From positions 1 to 62,461 of the forward strand of contig DAHXOQ010000002.1 of the NCBI GenBank assembly GCA_027364815.1: a stretch of DNA of 62,461 bases, read 5' to 3'. Source of the DNA: Acidobacteriaceae bacterium (GTDB taxonomy: Bacteria > Acidobacteriota > Terriglobia > Terriglobales > Acidobacteriaceae). This document shows, piece after piece, positions 10,344 through 20,195 of the stretch. The translations under genes were made by a program, and so were the position numbers. Under the pieces are notes generated by a model. It worked only from the letters and a program-made list of their open reading frames with translations, was not told the origin of the DNA and did not search any database. Position 1 is the stretch's first letter. Every line of letters begins with the position of its first letter.

Positions 10344-11506
10344 ATGTAGCGCAAGGATTTTTTTGGCTAAGTGTGATTTGGCTGTTCTACGTGTGGATTG
10401 GCTACCCACTGGTACTTGCGATTGTTTCTCTGGTTCACCGCTTTCGCACACTGCCTGCAGACGATTACTTCCCAAAGGTAAGCGTGCTGATCGCCGCGCG
10501 AAATGAAGAAAAGGACATTCGTTGGAAGCTAGCGCAAACCCTGGCGTGGGAATATCCCAAGGATCGGCTGGAGGTGCTGGTCGGCTCCGATGCTTCGACC
10601 GATGGGACAGACGATGCAATCCGCGCAATCCGAGACCCGCGTTTGAGATTCGTGCGCAATGAAGAGAGATCGGGCAAGAACAGAACCTTAAACCGGCTGG
10701 CCCGGATGGCGAATGGCGATTTACTTTTCTTTACTGATGCGAATACGCACATAGAACCGCAATGCCTAAAAAAGATGGTGCGGTATTTTGCAGACACACG
10801 AGTAGGATGCGTTACCGGGCTGGAGCAAAATGTCGGAGGCCGCGACACGTCGACAATAACGATGGGAAGTAATGCATATCTCAGCTACGAAGCCGCGATA
10901 GACATGTTGGAGAGCAAGCTTGGATCGGTATTAGTATGCGATGGTTCAATCTACTGCCTGCGCAGCTCCTTATTTTTTAGTCTTGATCCCGACCTTGCAA
11001 ATGATCTGGAGCACCCGGTCCGTGCCGGCGCTGCGGGAGCGACAATTCTTTACGAGCCTGAAGCGCGATCCTTTGAGCGCTGCAGCAGCTCAGCTCGAGA
11101 AGAGTTTTCACGCAGGAGACGAATCGCCGGGCAGGGAGCGCTTGCAATGTGGAGATTGCGTCATGAACTGAGCGGATTTCGGCTTTGGCAGTTCCTGTCG
11201 CGCAAATGCCTGCGTTGGCTCACGCCGATCCCACTGGTGATGCTTCTAATCAGTACCTTCATGATGCGGAGTAACCCATGGTTCGTTGAACTCTTTGCGG
11301 CACAAATTGCGTTCTACCTGATTGCCCTGCTAGGTGCATGGCAGAAAGGCGAGTCCCGTATGAGTGGAGTACTGCGTTTGCCGTTTGTAGTGGTTCTGGC
11401 TAATGTTGCAGTATTTCTGGGCGTTGTCGATGCCTGTTGTGGCAAAACATTTGCAACGTGGAATATCGCCTCGCTCTCGCGCGGCACCGGAAGGGTATCT
11501 GGCTAA
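10340..11506 (+). CDS. membrane glycosyltransferase family 2
   Basis: PKVSVLIAARNEEKDIRWKL...GSDASTDGTDD...FTDANTHIEP plus C-terminal TM helices; ATGA overlap with previous gene. Confidence 0.9.
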   Translation: MNVAQGFFWLSVIWLFYVWIGYPLVLAIVSLVHRFRTLPADDYFPKVSVLIAARNEEKDIRWKLAQTLAWEYPKDRLEVLVGSDASTDGTDDAIRAIRDPRLRFVRNEERSGKNRTLNRLARMANGDLLFFTDANTHIEPQCLKKMVRYFADTRVGCVTGLEQNVGGRDTSTITMGSNAYLSYEAAIDMLESKLGSVLVCDGSIYCLRSSLFFSLDPDLANDLEHPVRAGAAGATILYEPEARSFERCSSSAREEFSRRRRIAGQGALAMWRLRHELSGFRLWQFLSRKCLRWLTPIPLVMLLISTFMMRSNPWFVELFAAQIAFYLIALLGAWQKGESRMSGVLRLPFVVVLANVAVFLGVVDACCGKTFATWNIASLSRGTGRVSG

Positions 11507-11592
11507 GCAGTTATCACCTGATGAATACACTTAATTCCGGTCGACTATGTGCGGTTGGAACGAACAAGGTAGCAGAAGTGGAAAGGATCTCT

Positions 11593-12528
11593 ATGTCAAA
11601 TCCTCTTGTGAGCATCGTAATACTGAATTACAAGCGCCTGAGCGCCCTCATGCTAACGATAGAGTCAGTTGTTTCCCAGAGATATGCAAATCGAGAGATC
11701 ATCCTAGTGGACAATCACTCTGAGGAAAATGTGGCCGCCGCAGTGCAGAAATTCGGGAGCGAAATACAACTCATTGAACTCGATAAAAATCTCGGCGCTT
11801 GCGGTGGAAGAAACGCCGGCCTGAATGCCGCCCGCGGGGAAATCGTGATCACGCTGGACAATGACATCAGCTTCTTGTCTACCGACGCGCTCGACACAGT
11901 GGTGCGCCTCTTCGATGAGCATCCGGAATATCACGTATTGGCGTTTCAACTCAGGGATCCCGTTACTGGGAAATTGCGCTTAAGGGAATGGTGTCATCCA
12001 AGAGACTGGCGTGAATACTCCGAAGTTCAGTTTCCGACACATTTCTTTGTTGAGGGAGCGGCAGCTTACCGCCGCGAAATATTCGAAAGCGCCGGCGTGT
12101 ACTTTGAGCCTCTCTTTGTATACAACGAAGGCTGGGATCTCGGGCTCCGCATTTTGGATCAGGGCTTTCGCATCCTCTATACCCCTGAGATCAAGGTGCG
12201 TCATTTGATGTCGGCGGAGGCGCGTTCGAGCAGCCGTTCATTTTTTCTGTTTACCCGCAATTACATTTGGATTGCGTACAAAGACTATCCGTTCTGGGCG
12301 GGCGTGCGCTTTGTGATTTTCCGATTGGCGATGATGGCGTACTTTGCATTTCGTGCGGGAGAGTGGGTGAATTACTTTAAGGGCTTGTGGGAAGGAATCC
12401 TGGGTTGCCGGAATATCAAGCGCTCCCCAATAAAGGAGTCTACCGTTAGATACGTGGATGAGCTTGAGAGAGGTCGTCCTAATCTTCTACTGCGGTATTT
12501 GAGACACAGCGCTGTTCCACAGCTTTAA
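11593..12528 (+). CDS. glycosyltransferase family 2 (rhamnosyltransferase-like)
   Basis: PLVSIVILNYKRLSALMLTIESVVSQRYANREIILVDNHS...LDNDISFLS. ORF opens at 11437, but the ATG at 11593 fits the GT start. Confidence 0.88.
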   Translation: MSNPLVSIVILNYKRLSALMLTIESVVSQRYANREIILVDNHSEENVAAAVQKFGSEIQLIELDKNLGACGGRNAGLNAARGEIVITLDNDISFLSTDALDTVVRLFDEHPEYHVLAFQLRDPVTGKLRLREWCHPRDWREYSEVQFPTHFFVEGAAAYRREIFESAGVYFEPLFVYNEGWDLGLRILDQGFRILYTPEIKVRHLMSAEARSSSRSFFLFTRNYIWIAYKDYPFWAGVRFVIFRLAMMAYFAFRAGEWVNYFKGLWEGILGCRNIKRSPIKESTVRYVDELERGRPNLLLRYLRHSAVPQL

Positions 12529-12551
12529 ACCGGAGTGCAACGCAGCAGGCG

Positions 12552-13793
12552 ATGATCTTTTTCTACATATTGGTATTTGCGGCGCCGATGCCGAACCACC
12601 CGCTCTTTGAAGCCCATGTCGCTGGGTTAACGGTCATCAAGTGGATTGGCATAGCCTGTTGCATTTTTGCGTTTCAAGAAATGTCGAAGAGCCGGAGGTC
12701 ACCTGGATTTTTAAGCACTATGGAGGCGCGCGCTTTTCTAGTTCTATTTTGCATCGCGGCACTGTCATCTATGACACTCAGCGAGACCGATAAGATTTCA
12801 TTCAGTCCCATGTCCAGCTATGTCAGTTTTGTCTTGCTGTTTTTTGTAACGATCTCACTTGTGAATTCGTATGAGCGGCTTCATAAGACGCTTCTGGCGG
12901 CGATAGCTGGTGAAGCGGTGACAGGGCTGTATGTCATTCGCGAGCTTCAGGCGTCGGGCGGGACGATTCTGAGGCCGGGGTACATCGCCGGAGACTCGAA
13001 TTATTATGCGACTTGCGCTCTACTGGTGATTCCGTTCGCGATGTACTTTGCGTGGAAAAGCACGTCGAAGAGGGAGCGCTGGTTTTGTGGAATATCGTTA
13101 TTCTTCATCCTGGTCGCATTCACGCTGGCATCCTCTCGCGGGGGATTGATCGGACTCGGCGTAGAAATCGCATACCTGGTGCTTTGCTCAGGCAAGTCGC
13201 GAAAAGCAGCGATTATCGTAGTACTCATATTGCTGCCGTTGCTTTTGTTTGCTCCGGCGTCACCTTTGGAACGGATGCTGCATCCAGATTATGCCGATGA
13301 ACTTGGGTCACGGATTCGATGGGAATTCTGGAAAGCGGGCTGGCGAATGATTCAAAACCATCCGGTGACCGGAATAGGTTTGGGCAACTTTACAGCGTTT
13401 TCAAATATGGTCATCGCCGGTGCGGGCAGAAGGCATGGGATAGCGTGTAACACCTTGCTGGAACTTACTGCCGAACTTGGCATTCCCGGTGTGCTGGCCT
13501 ATTGCATGATTTTATGGGGCGCATTGATGTCGGCAGGGAAACTGCGCGCTGAAGGAAAAAAGAGCAAGAATATGTCGGTACTCTATACCGGCGAGGCGAT
13601 GCAGTCAGGCTTGCTGGGATTCATTGCAGGAGCCATGTTCGTATCTGCGGAGTATCAGAAACCATTCTGGTTAATAGTTGCACTGGCTGCGGCGGTACCA
13701 ACATTGATAAAGCAGCAATCCCGCAAAGGCGGCATCAGTATGGAAAAGCCGAGTAGCCAGGAGAGTCGGGAATACATTGCAACAACAGCATGA
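12552..13793 (+). CDS. O-antigen ligase/polymerase (Wzy-like) family membrane protein
   Basis: Polytopic; ASSRGGLIGLGVEIAYLVL and WRMIQNHPVTGIGLGNF typical of the Wzy_C/O-antigen ligase family. Confidence 0.87.
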   Translation: MIFFYILVFAAPMPNHPLFEAHVAGLTVIKWIGIACCIFAFQEMSKSRRSPGFLSTMEARAFLVLFCIAALSSMTLSETDKISFSPMSSYVSFVLLFFVTISLVNSYERLHKTLLAAIAGEAVTGLYVIRELQASGGTILRPGYIAGDSNYYATCALLVIPFAMYFAWKSTSKRERWFCGISLFFILVAFTLASSRGGLIGLGVEIAYLVLCSGKSRKAAIIVVLILLPLLLFAPASPLERMLHPDYADELGSRIRWEFWKAGWRMIQNHPVTGIGLGNFTAFSNMVIAGAGRRHGIACNTLLELTAELGIPGVLAYCMILWGALMSAGKLRAEGKKSKNMSVLYTGEAMQSGLLGFIAGAMFVSAEYQKPFWLIVALAAAVPTLIKQQSRKGGISMEKPSSQESREYIATTA

Positions 13794-13803
13794 TTGGCGC
13801 AAA

Positions 13804-15012
13804 ATGACAGGCTATCAAGACAACAAGAACGGCACCCGATCCATTCTCTATTTCACGAATTCGACCCTATGGGGCGGAGTGGAAGAGCACATCTGCGGAC
13901 TGCTGCGCAATTTCTCACGGAGCCTGTTTCGCGCACAGTTGGTGTGTTCTCCGGAAAACTTTGAGCGATTCCGCGCAGGCTGCCCAGAAGACGTCGAGGT
14001 AACACCGCTTACGCTTGGCCGTCCGAGTGATGTTGCAGGCGCTGTGCGGTTGGCGAGATTGTTGCATCGAGAGAAGTTCGAGATTGTTCATTCTCATATG
14101 TTCTGGAGCAGCCTATTCGCCAGTCCCATCGCGTGGGCGTGCGGTGTGCCAGTGATCGTTGAGACACTTCACGGAACCGAAGCGTGGCGGACGGGGTGGA
14201 AAGCAAAGTGCAATATAGATCGCGTGATAACGCGGTTCGTATCGAAGTACATTGCGGTATCCGCATCAGACGCACTTTTCCTGGCTCGCAAAAAGCACGT
14301 ACCTACAGACAGGATTGCTCTTATTCACAATGGGATCGATCTTCATCGATTTTCGGTTACTCAAAATGCGCGTAAAGCGATAAGAGAGCGACTTGGATTC
14401 ACGGAAGAAGATCAGGTCCTCATCATGGTAGCGCGCTTTCATCCAGGCAAGGGACATGCGGTGCTTCTGACGGCAATGCGGCATCTTTTGAGTGTATATC
14501 CAAAGCTCAAGTTAATATGCCTGGGAGAAGGCGACGGAGAGACAGAGATACGACGCTTATGTGACGAACTTGACCTGACAAAATATGTCACGTTGACAGG
14601 CTACCAGCCAAATGTTCCGGAATGGCTCAAGGCTGCAGATATCAATGTGCTGCCGAGTTTTTACGAGGGGTTCCCGTTGACAATACTTGAAGCGATGGCG
14701 TCTGGCCTGCCGACGGTGGCATCGAAGGTTGGTGGAATTCCTGAAGCGATTGAAGACGGCGTCAGCGGCTTGCTTGTCCCGCCAGGCAGTGCAGAGAAAC
14801 TTGCAGACGCACTTTCCTTCCTGTTAGGCGAGGTGGAAGCACGTGCATGGATGGGTGAAGCCGCATGCGTGCGCGTTTCGCGATATTTCGGAATCGAGCA
14901 GCAGGTGCGAAACACGGAGAAAATGTATCTTGAGCTGTGCGGCACACCAGTGATTGCCGAAAATGATCGGGAGCGCATTCTGAAACAGCGAGAGCGAAGT
15001 CTGGTTTCGTAG
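13804..15012 (+). CDS. glycosyltransferase family 4
   Basis: IALIHNGIDLHRF, VARFHPGKGHAVLLTAM, EGFPLTILEAMASGLPTVASKVGGIPEAIEDGVSGLLVPPG. Confidence 0.93.
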   Translation: MTGYQDNKNGTRSILYFTNSTLWGGVEEHICGLLRNFSRSLFRAQLVCSPENFERFRAGCPEDVEVTPLTLGRPSDVAGAVRLARLLHREKFEIVHSHMFWSSLFASPIAWACGVPVIVETLHGTEAWRTGWKAKCNIDRVITRFVSKYIAVSASDALFLARKKHVPTDRIALIHNGIDLHRFSVTQNARKAIRERLGFTEEDQVLIMVARFHPGKGHAVLLTAMRHLLSVYPKLKLICLGEGDGETEIRRLCDELDLTKYVTLTGYQPNVPEWLKAADINVLPSFYEGFPLTILEAMASGLPTVASKVGGIPEAIEDGVSGLLVPPGSAEKLADALSFLLGEVEARAWMGEAACVRVSRYFGIEQQVRNTEKMYLELCGTPVIAENDRERILKQRERSLVS

Positions 15013-15077
15013 AAAAATATCACGCCCGTGATTGATTTATTCACCTAACAACAAATCACACACCACACTCATAACCA

Positions 15078-16634
15078 ATGACACGCAGCATATTTTCGAA
15101 CTGGGCCGGATTGGTGGTCATGGCGGTATGTACTGCCGTATTGACTCCGGTGATGATTCACCACCTGGGCGCCGTCGATTATGGTGTATGGATTCTTGCA
15201 AACTCCGTTCTCGACTATTACGGATTGCTTGACATCGGCATGCGCGCCGCGATGTTCAGATATGTAGGGAAGTTCAGGGGAAGCTGTGTCCGCGAGGAAG
15301 TAGACAGGACGTTTTCATCGGCTCTTTTCATCGTCATCGTGACGGCCGTTGTCATCTGTGCTCTTTCAGTTGGGCTGGCAGGGTACCTGCCTCGCGTCAT
15401 GACATTACATGGCACTTCGCCCCTGGTATTTGGTTGGTTGCTGTTGCTGTTGGGGAGCAGTGTCGGGATTACATTTCCGACGCGCATGCTGGCGACATAT
15501 ATTTCGGCGCACCAGCGCTGGGATCTATTTAATGCTGCGGGAATTGTTTCAACACTTGTGCGCAGCGTGGCGATCGTCGTTGTCTTGAAAATGGGGTATG
15601 GACTTCTCGCGGTAGCGGTCACGACATTCGTAGTTGCAATTCTGTCGTTAGGTCAGCACATGCTTTTTGTGCGCATGGCCGACGCGCGAGTGCATGTGTC
15701 GAAGAATCTCATCAGTTGGAAGCGGATCAAGGAACTCTTCGGATTCAGCGTGAAGTCGCTGCTGGTTTCGGTTGGCGATTATCTGCGCTTCTATTCCGAT
15801 TCTGTTGTGATTGCCGCAGTACTTAATGTTGCACTTGTTACACCGTTCAGTGTGGCGACAAGGTTGATAGAGTGTTTTAAATCAGTCGTTGTAGCAGCGG
15901 GAGGTCCGGTCTTTGGCTCAATGACGGAGCTGGACGGAGGAAACCGCCGGGAGGAACAGAAAGAGCTACTACTGAGATCTACGCGACTGCTGTCTCTGCT
16001 TTCGATACTTGGTGGAGTGCTGCTTCTGGTGGATGGGCGAGCGTTGCTGCGAATCTGGGTGGGACCGGAACTCAGTTTGGCTTACCCTTTGCTGGCCGTG
16101 CTCGCGGCAGGATACATAATCAACCTGGCGTTGCACCCGATGCTGCTGATCATCATTGCGCGGGGCCAGCATGGCGGACTTGGCGCATGGACGATTGCCG
16201 AGGGAATTGTCAACATTGGCCTCAGTATAGTTTGGGGAAGATCGTATGGATTACTGGGCGTGGCAATGGGAACAGTTGTCCCAATGCTGCTCATTAAATT
16301 ATTCGTACAGCCGTATTATGCACTCAAGGCCGCCGAGATGAGCGCGTGGACATTTGTGCGCAGAGGTCTGGCGAGACCGTTGATTGTTTGTCCATTGTTC
16401 ATCGTCGCTGCCTGGGTCATCGCCTATCCTGCGAAACCAGAGCTTCCATTATTCACCGCAATAGTTATGGCACAGGTGTTGATCTTCCTCGTGATCACCT
16501 GGGTTCTTGGGCTGACGAAAGTCGAAAGACAATGGTTCATGGAATCTGCACATTTGCGTTTTCGCTCGCCTATGAAGCGAGTGGGCAATTCAGGTTTCAG
16601 GACACAAAAGCCGCTCTTGAATGAGAAGCAATAG
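15078..16634 (+). CDS. oligosaccharide flippase (Wzx/MATE-like)
   Basis: About 500 aa, roughly 12-14 TM segments, FSNWAGLVVMAVCTAVLTPVMIHHLGAVDYGVWILANSVLDYYGLLDIGM. Confidence 0.87.
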   Translation: MTRSIFSNWAGLVVMAVCTAVLTPVMIHHLGAVDYGVWILANSVLDYYGLLDIGMRAAMFRYVGKFRGSCVREEVDRTFSSALFIVIVTAVVICALSVGLAGYLPRVMTLHGTSPLVFGWLLLLLGSSVGITFPTRMLATYISAHQRWDLFNAAGIVSTLVRSVAIVVVLKMGYGLLAVAVTTFVVAILSLGQHMLFVRMADARVHVSKNLISWKRIKELFGFSVKSLLVSVGDYLRFYSDSVVIAAVLNVALVTPFSVATRLIECFKSVVVAAGGPVFGSMTELDGGNRREEQKELLLRSTRLLSLLSILGGVLLLVDGRALLRIWVGPELSLAYPLLAVLAAGYIINLALHPMLLIIIARGQHGGLGAWTIAEGIVNIGLSIVWGRSYGLLGVAMGTVVPMLLIKLFVQPYYALKAAEMSAWTFVRRGLARPLIVCPLFIVAAWVIAYPAKPELPLFTAIVMAQVLIFLVITWVLGLTKVERQWFMESAHLRFRSPMKRVGNSGFRTQKPLLNEKQ

Positions 16635-16765
16635 CGTCTGCCGGATACAGCTTTAAAGAGATGGATTTTGCCGTTTGATGTTGAGCGCATTATCGATTGT
16701 TGGGAGGGTTCATGCAAAGTTCACGATCGGAGTTGTCGGATTTCTCTGGGGGGTATGAAGATTTT

Positions 16766-17686
16766 ATGCGTATCTCTGTCATCATTCCAACGAAGAATCG
16801 CAGAGAAGATTTGCGGAGCACGCTGGAAGATCTGGCTGCGCAGACCCGGAAGCCTGATGAGGTTCTTATCGTGGATCAGAGCGCGGCCCCGTCGTTCGAG
16901 CCGGGCAGTGTTCAGGTAGCTGTCAATTACATCCATGCCCCCAACATCTCAGGAGCAGCAGTTGCACGCAACGTTGCCATGGATCAGGCGACAGGCGACT
17001 TATGGGTCTTTTTGGACGACGACGTGATTTTGGAGCCGCAATACATTGAAGAGATTGTTCGTGCGTATACGCCAGAAATCGCAGGGGTATCAGGAATCAT
17101 CACAAATTATAGTGTTCCGCCATTCACTCGCCGGCTTTTCGACAAGCTGTTTGTGAGAGGAGCGTTCAGCGATGACCGGCAGCCAATCTACTGGCATGCA
17201 AATGAACTGCGGTACAAAGGGCCGCAAAAGGTTCGGCAATTTGGGTGCGGCGTAATGAGTTTTCGTGCGGAGGTAATTCGTAATTTGCGTTTTGATCCGA
17301 AGCTGACGGGAGGCTCATTGGCGGAGGATATCGATTTTTGCGCACATCTGCCACGAGGCAGCAAATTGCTTATTGCGCCAAATGCCCGCTTGATTCACAA
17401 ACTGAGCACGGTGGGGCGCGCAACAGGGCATTGGCTCGAGGCGCATGCGCAATCCAGCTCCTACATGCGCCAACGAAACTGGCACCGGGGTCTGGGCGAC
17501 GACATTAGCTTCACTTGGTTGCGAATCGGGTATACGGTAATGGCGACTATTGGGTCGATCAGGCGAAGGTCACTGGAGCCATTCCGCGCATGGAGAAGGG
17601 GCGCAATGCGCGGTCGCGGCCTTGGTTCGCGCGAGAGAATTTTGACGACTTCCAACCATACAAGAGAGACCGTTACGCAGGTCTAA
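16766..17686 (+). CDS. glycosyltransferase family 2
   Basis: MRISVIIPTKNRREDLRSTLEDLAAQTRKPDEVLIVDQS...WVFLDDDVILEP. ORF opens at 16697. Confidence 0.88.
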   Translation: MRISVIIPTKNRREDLRSTLEDLAAQTRKPDEVLIVDQSAAPSFEPGSVQVAVNYIHAPNISGAAVARNVAMDQATGDLWVFLDDDVILEPQYIEEIVRAYTPEIAGVSGIITNYSVPPFTRRLFDKLFVRGAFSDDRQPIYWHANELRYKGPQKVRQFGCGVMSFRAEVIRNLRFDPKLTGGSLAEDIDFCAHLPRGSKLLIAPNARLIHKLSTVGRATGHWLEAHAQSSSYMRQRNWHRGLGDDISFTWLRIGYTVMATIGSIRRRSLEPFRAWRRGAMRGRGLGSRERILTTSNHTRETVTQV

Positions 17687-17712
17687 CGCCAGCTCTTCGG
17701 GAAAGACAGGAT

Positions 17713-18939
17713 ATGATCATCAGCGCGGAGAACGAAGTAGGGGCGCCCTCACTGCCGGTGGAGAGTGCGGCGCTTGAAAACATAGAAGCTGCAAAAGCAT
17801 TTATTGTCAGCGAAGGTGCGCGGTTATGCGCACGCTTCGTTGGAGATAAGGCTCGCGCCATCATTCTGACAGGAAGCCTCTCCCGAGACGAGGCGACGTT
17901 AAAGAGGGATGGTTCCGGATGGCGTGCTCTTGGTGATGCGACATTTCTGGTTATCTTCGATGAGCCAGCCAATGTCCACACGGCAGAAATAGAAAAGGAG
18001 ATCGAGAGTTATCTAATCTCGCAGAATGTTCAGTGCAAGATCGTCGTGGTGACATCGGCAGCTTCCGAATTAAGCAAGATGAAGCCACATATTTATGCTT
18101 ATGAACTCAGAGAGCGAGGGATTGTTGTGTGGGGCGATCCATTTGTTCTGGACCTAATGCAGCGGTTCACTGCAGCGGAGATTCCCATGGAGGACGGATG
18201 GTGGTTTCTCTGCAACCGCATCATCGAGCAGATTGAGACCGCAGCTAAAGCGAATCAAAGCAACGATACTGACGCGGATGTCCGGTATCGCATTGCAAAG
18301 CTCTATCTCTCTATGGCAGCTTGCTATCTGCTGGCAATCGGGCAATATGAGCCGAGCTATCAGGAGAGGGCGCAACGACTGCGGAAGTTGGCAACTTCTT
18401 CCAACCCTCCGCTGTCTCCCATTTCTCTTGAACGATTTTCTCAGCACGTATCGGAATGCACACTACTGAAAATTCAAGGTGAAACGACCGGCGCATACGG
18501 TCAGTTTCCAAAATGGCGCGATGCGGTGTCTGACGCGGAGTTGGTATGGCGCTGGACACTGAGCCACATGTTGGGCGTCAAGCCAAATAGCAGTAGATCG
18601 GAGTTACTCGTTCTGCTGGCAAAGAAGCAGACGATGCTGGCACGAGCAAAAGGTTGGGTTAGAGCTGCTGCAGTGCACCCGAAGGTGTTCTTCAGGAGCT
18701 GGTTTCGGTGGGCACGGCTTGCATGCAATGGCTCGCCACGTTACTTAGTTTATGGAGCTGCTGCAGATCTATTCTTCAGCGCGCAAGAAAGTGATGAAGT
18801 AACGCCGGATCTATTCCTTGCTATTAAGGCGAATCTCCCGCTCAGTTGTTTCAAAGACGAGGAGCAACTCTCCTGGCGTACGGTGGCAATGATGATTGCC
18901 GATAACTTTCATGGCTTGGTGGAATCAACTCGGACATAG
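17713..18939 (+). CDS. nucleotidyltransferase-like protein in EPS cluster (possibly degenerate active site)
   Basis: ARAIILTGSLSRDEAT...GDATFLVIFDE resembles the MNT-type GS...DxD region; helical C-terminal half. ORF opens at 17515. Confidence 0.5.
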   Translation: MIISAENEVGAPSLPVESAALENIEAAKAFIVSEGARLCARFVGDKARAIILTGSLSRDEATLKRDGSGWRALGDATFLVIFDEPANVHTAEIEKEIESYLISQNVQCKIVVVTSAASELSKMKPHIYAYELRERGIVVWGDPFVLDLMQRFTAAEIPMEDGWWFLCNRIIEQIETAAKANQSNDTDADVRYRIAKLYLSMAACYLLAIGQYEPSYQERAQRLRKLATSSNPPLSPISLERFSQHVSECTLLKIQGETTGAYGQFPKWRDAVSDAELVWRWTLSHMLGVKPNSSRSELLVLLAKKQTMLARAKGWVRAAAVHPKVFFRSWFRWARLACNGSPRYLVYGAAADLFFSAQESDEVTPDLFLAIKANLPLSCFKDEEQLSWRTVAMMIADNFHGLVESTRT

Positions 18940-18947
18940 GAGCGTAA

Positions 18948-20165
18948 ATGATGCTCATTGACAGTATGAAATACCACATAAGCGAAGCCCGCTGGCGGGC
19001 CAAGGAAAGCGTGCGCTCGGTGCTGGCGCGGGTGAATCGTCATGCCAGCTCGCATGTAACAGAGTCCGAACCGCAAACGGAGATCGGTTACTCACACCGG
19101 CATCTAACGCCTGCTCGTGATCAGTTGCTGTTGCGAGAGTATGCGCCTGAAGCAATGGTACGGGTACCAGTGACGGAAGTTCTGCGTGCGCGATTTCCGG
19201 TGATCGATGTGCACTGTCATCTCAACGACGGAATAGTAATGCGCAAAAGCGTCGACCCGTCGCGGTTTATCAGCGTGATGGACGCAACCAACGTGAAGTC
19301 CGCAATCAACCTGACGGGGGGCTGGGATGAAAAGTTGTTGGATTCATTGCGCTCCCTTGCTGAGAGTTTCCCTGGAAGATTTTTCGTCTTTTGCCAAATC
19401 GACTACACACATCTTGACGAACCAAACTATCTCGTCGAGTCACTGGAACGGTCGTGGAAGGCGGGAGCCAAGGGAGTGAAGGTCCTGAAGGATCTGGGCA
19501 TAACACTGCGTGATCGGCAAGGCAAGCGAGTTCGCATTGACGACCCGAGGCTAGACTGCGTGTGGCAGAAAGCCGGGGAGCTTGGGATGCCGGTAGGAAT
19601 TCATACCGCCGATCCAGACGCATTTTTCGCCAGGATGGATAGACACAACGAGCGGTACCAGGAGTTGATTGTGCATCCCGACTGGAGTTATTTCGGCAAA
19701 GGCTTCCCGAGCAAAGCGGAGCTACTGGCTGAGCGAAACCATGTTTTCGAGCGCCATCCTGGTACTCACTTCTGGGGATTGCACATGGCGAACCATTCAG
19801 AAGACCTTGACGAAGTGACGGAATGGATGGAGAAATATCCGAATTTGCGCGTTGAACTCGGAGGAAGAATCGCAGAGCTTGGACGTCAACCCCGCCGTAC
19901 AAACCGATTCCTGCAGCAGTTTCAAGATCGCGTTATGTTCGGCATGGATACCGGCCTGACCACGGAATGTTATCGCACATATTTTCGGTTTCTCGAGACC
20001 GAGGATGATTACTTTGAATATCCAGGATACCCATGGCAGGGCGGGTGGAAGATCTACGGCCTCGGTCTTTCAGACGATATCTTGAGGAAGCTTTACCACG
20101 ATAACGCTGCGCGGGAACTGGGTTTGGAAACACTCGAGTCAACTGATGCGACCGCCGTTCATTGA
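18948..20165 (+). CDS. amidohydrolase-superfamily (TIM-barrel metal-dependent hydrolase) protein
   Basis: PVIDVHCHLNDG (HxH), GVKVLKDLG (Lys), GIHTADP (His), LHMANHSED (His), VMFGMDTG (Asp). ORF opens at 18948. Confidence 0.82.
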   Translation: MMLIDSMKYHISEARWRAKESVRSVLARVNRHASSHVTESEPQTEIGYSHRHLTPARDQLLLREYAPEAMVRVPVTEVLRARFPVIDVHCHLNDGIVMRKSVDPSRFISVMDATNVKSAINLTGGWDEKLLDSLRSLAESFPGRFFVFCQIDYTHLDEPNYLVESLERSWKAGAKGVKVLKDLGITLRDRQGKRVRIDDPRLDCVWQKAGELGMPVGIHTADPDAFFARMDRHNERYQELIVHPDWSYFGKGFPSKAELLAERNHVFERHPGTHFWGLHMANHSEDLDEVTEWMEKYPNLRVELGGRIAELGRQPRRTNRFLQQFQDRVMFGMDTGLTTECYRTYFRFLETEDDYFEYPGYPWQGGWKIYGLGLSDDILRKLYHDNAARELGLETLESTDATAVH

Positions 20166-20195
20166 AGGGTTGTCGATTGGGAAAGGAATTTCAAA

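Noticed and set aside
19306-19902. Minus-strand 198-aa ORF
   Set aside because: Fully inside the amidohydrolase gene with motif-supported + frame; Arg/Ser/Pro-rich shadow ORF
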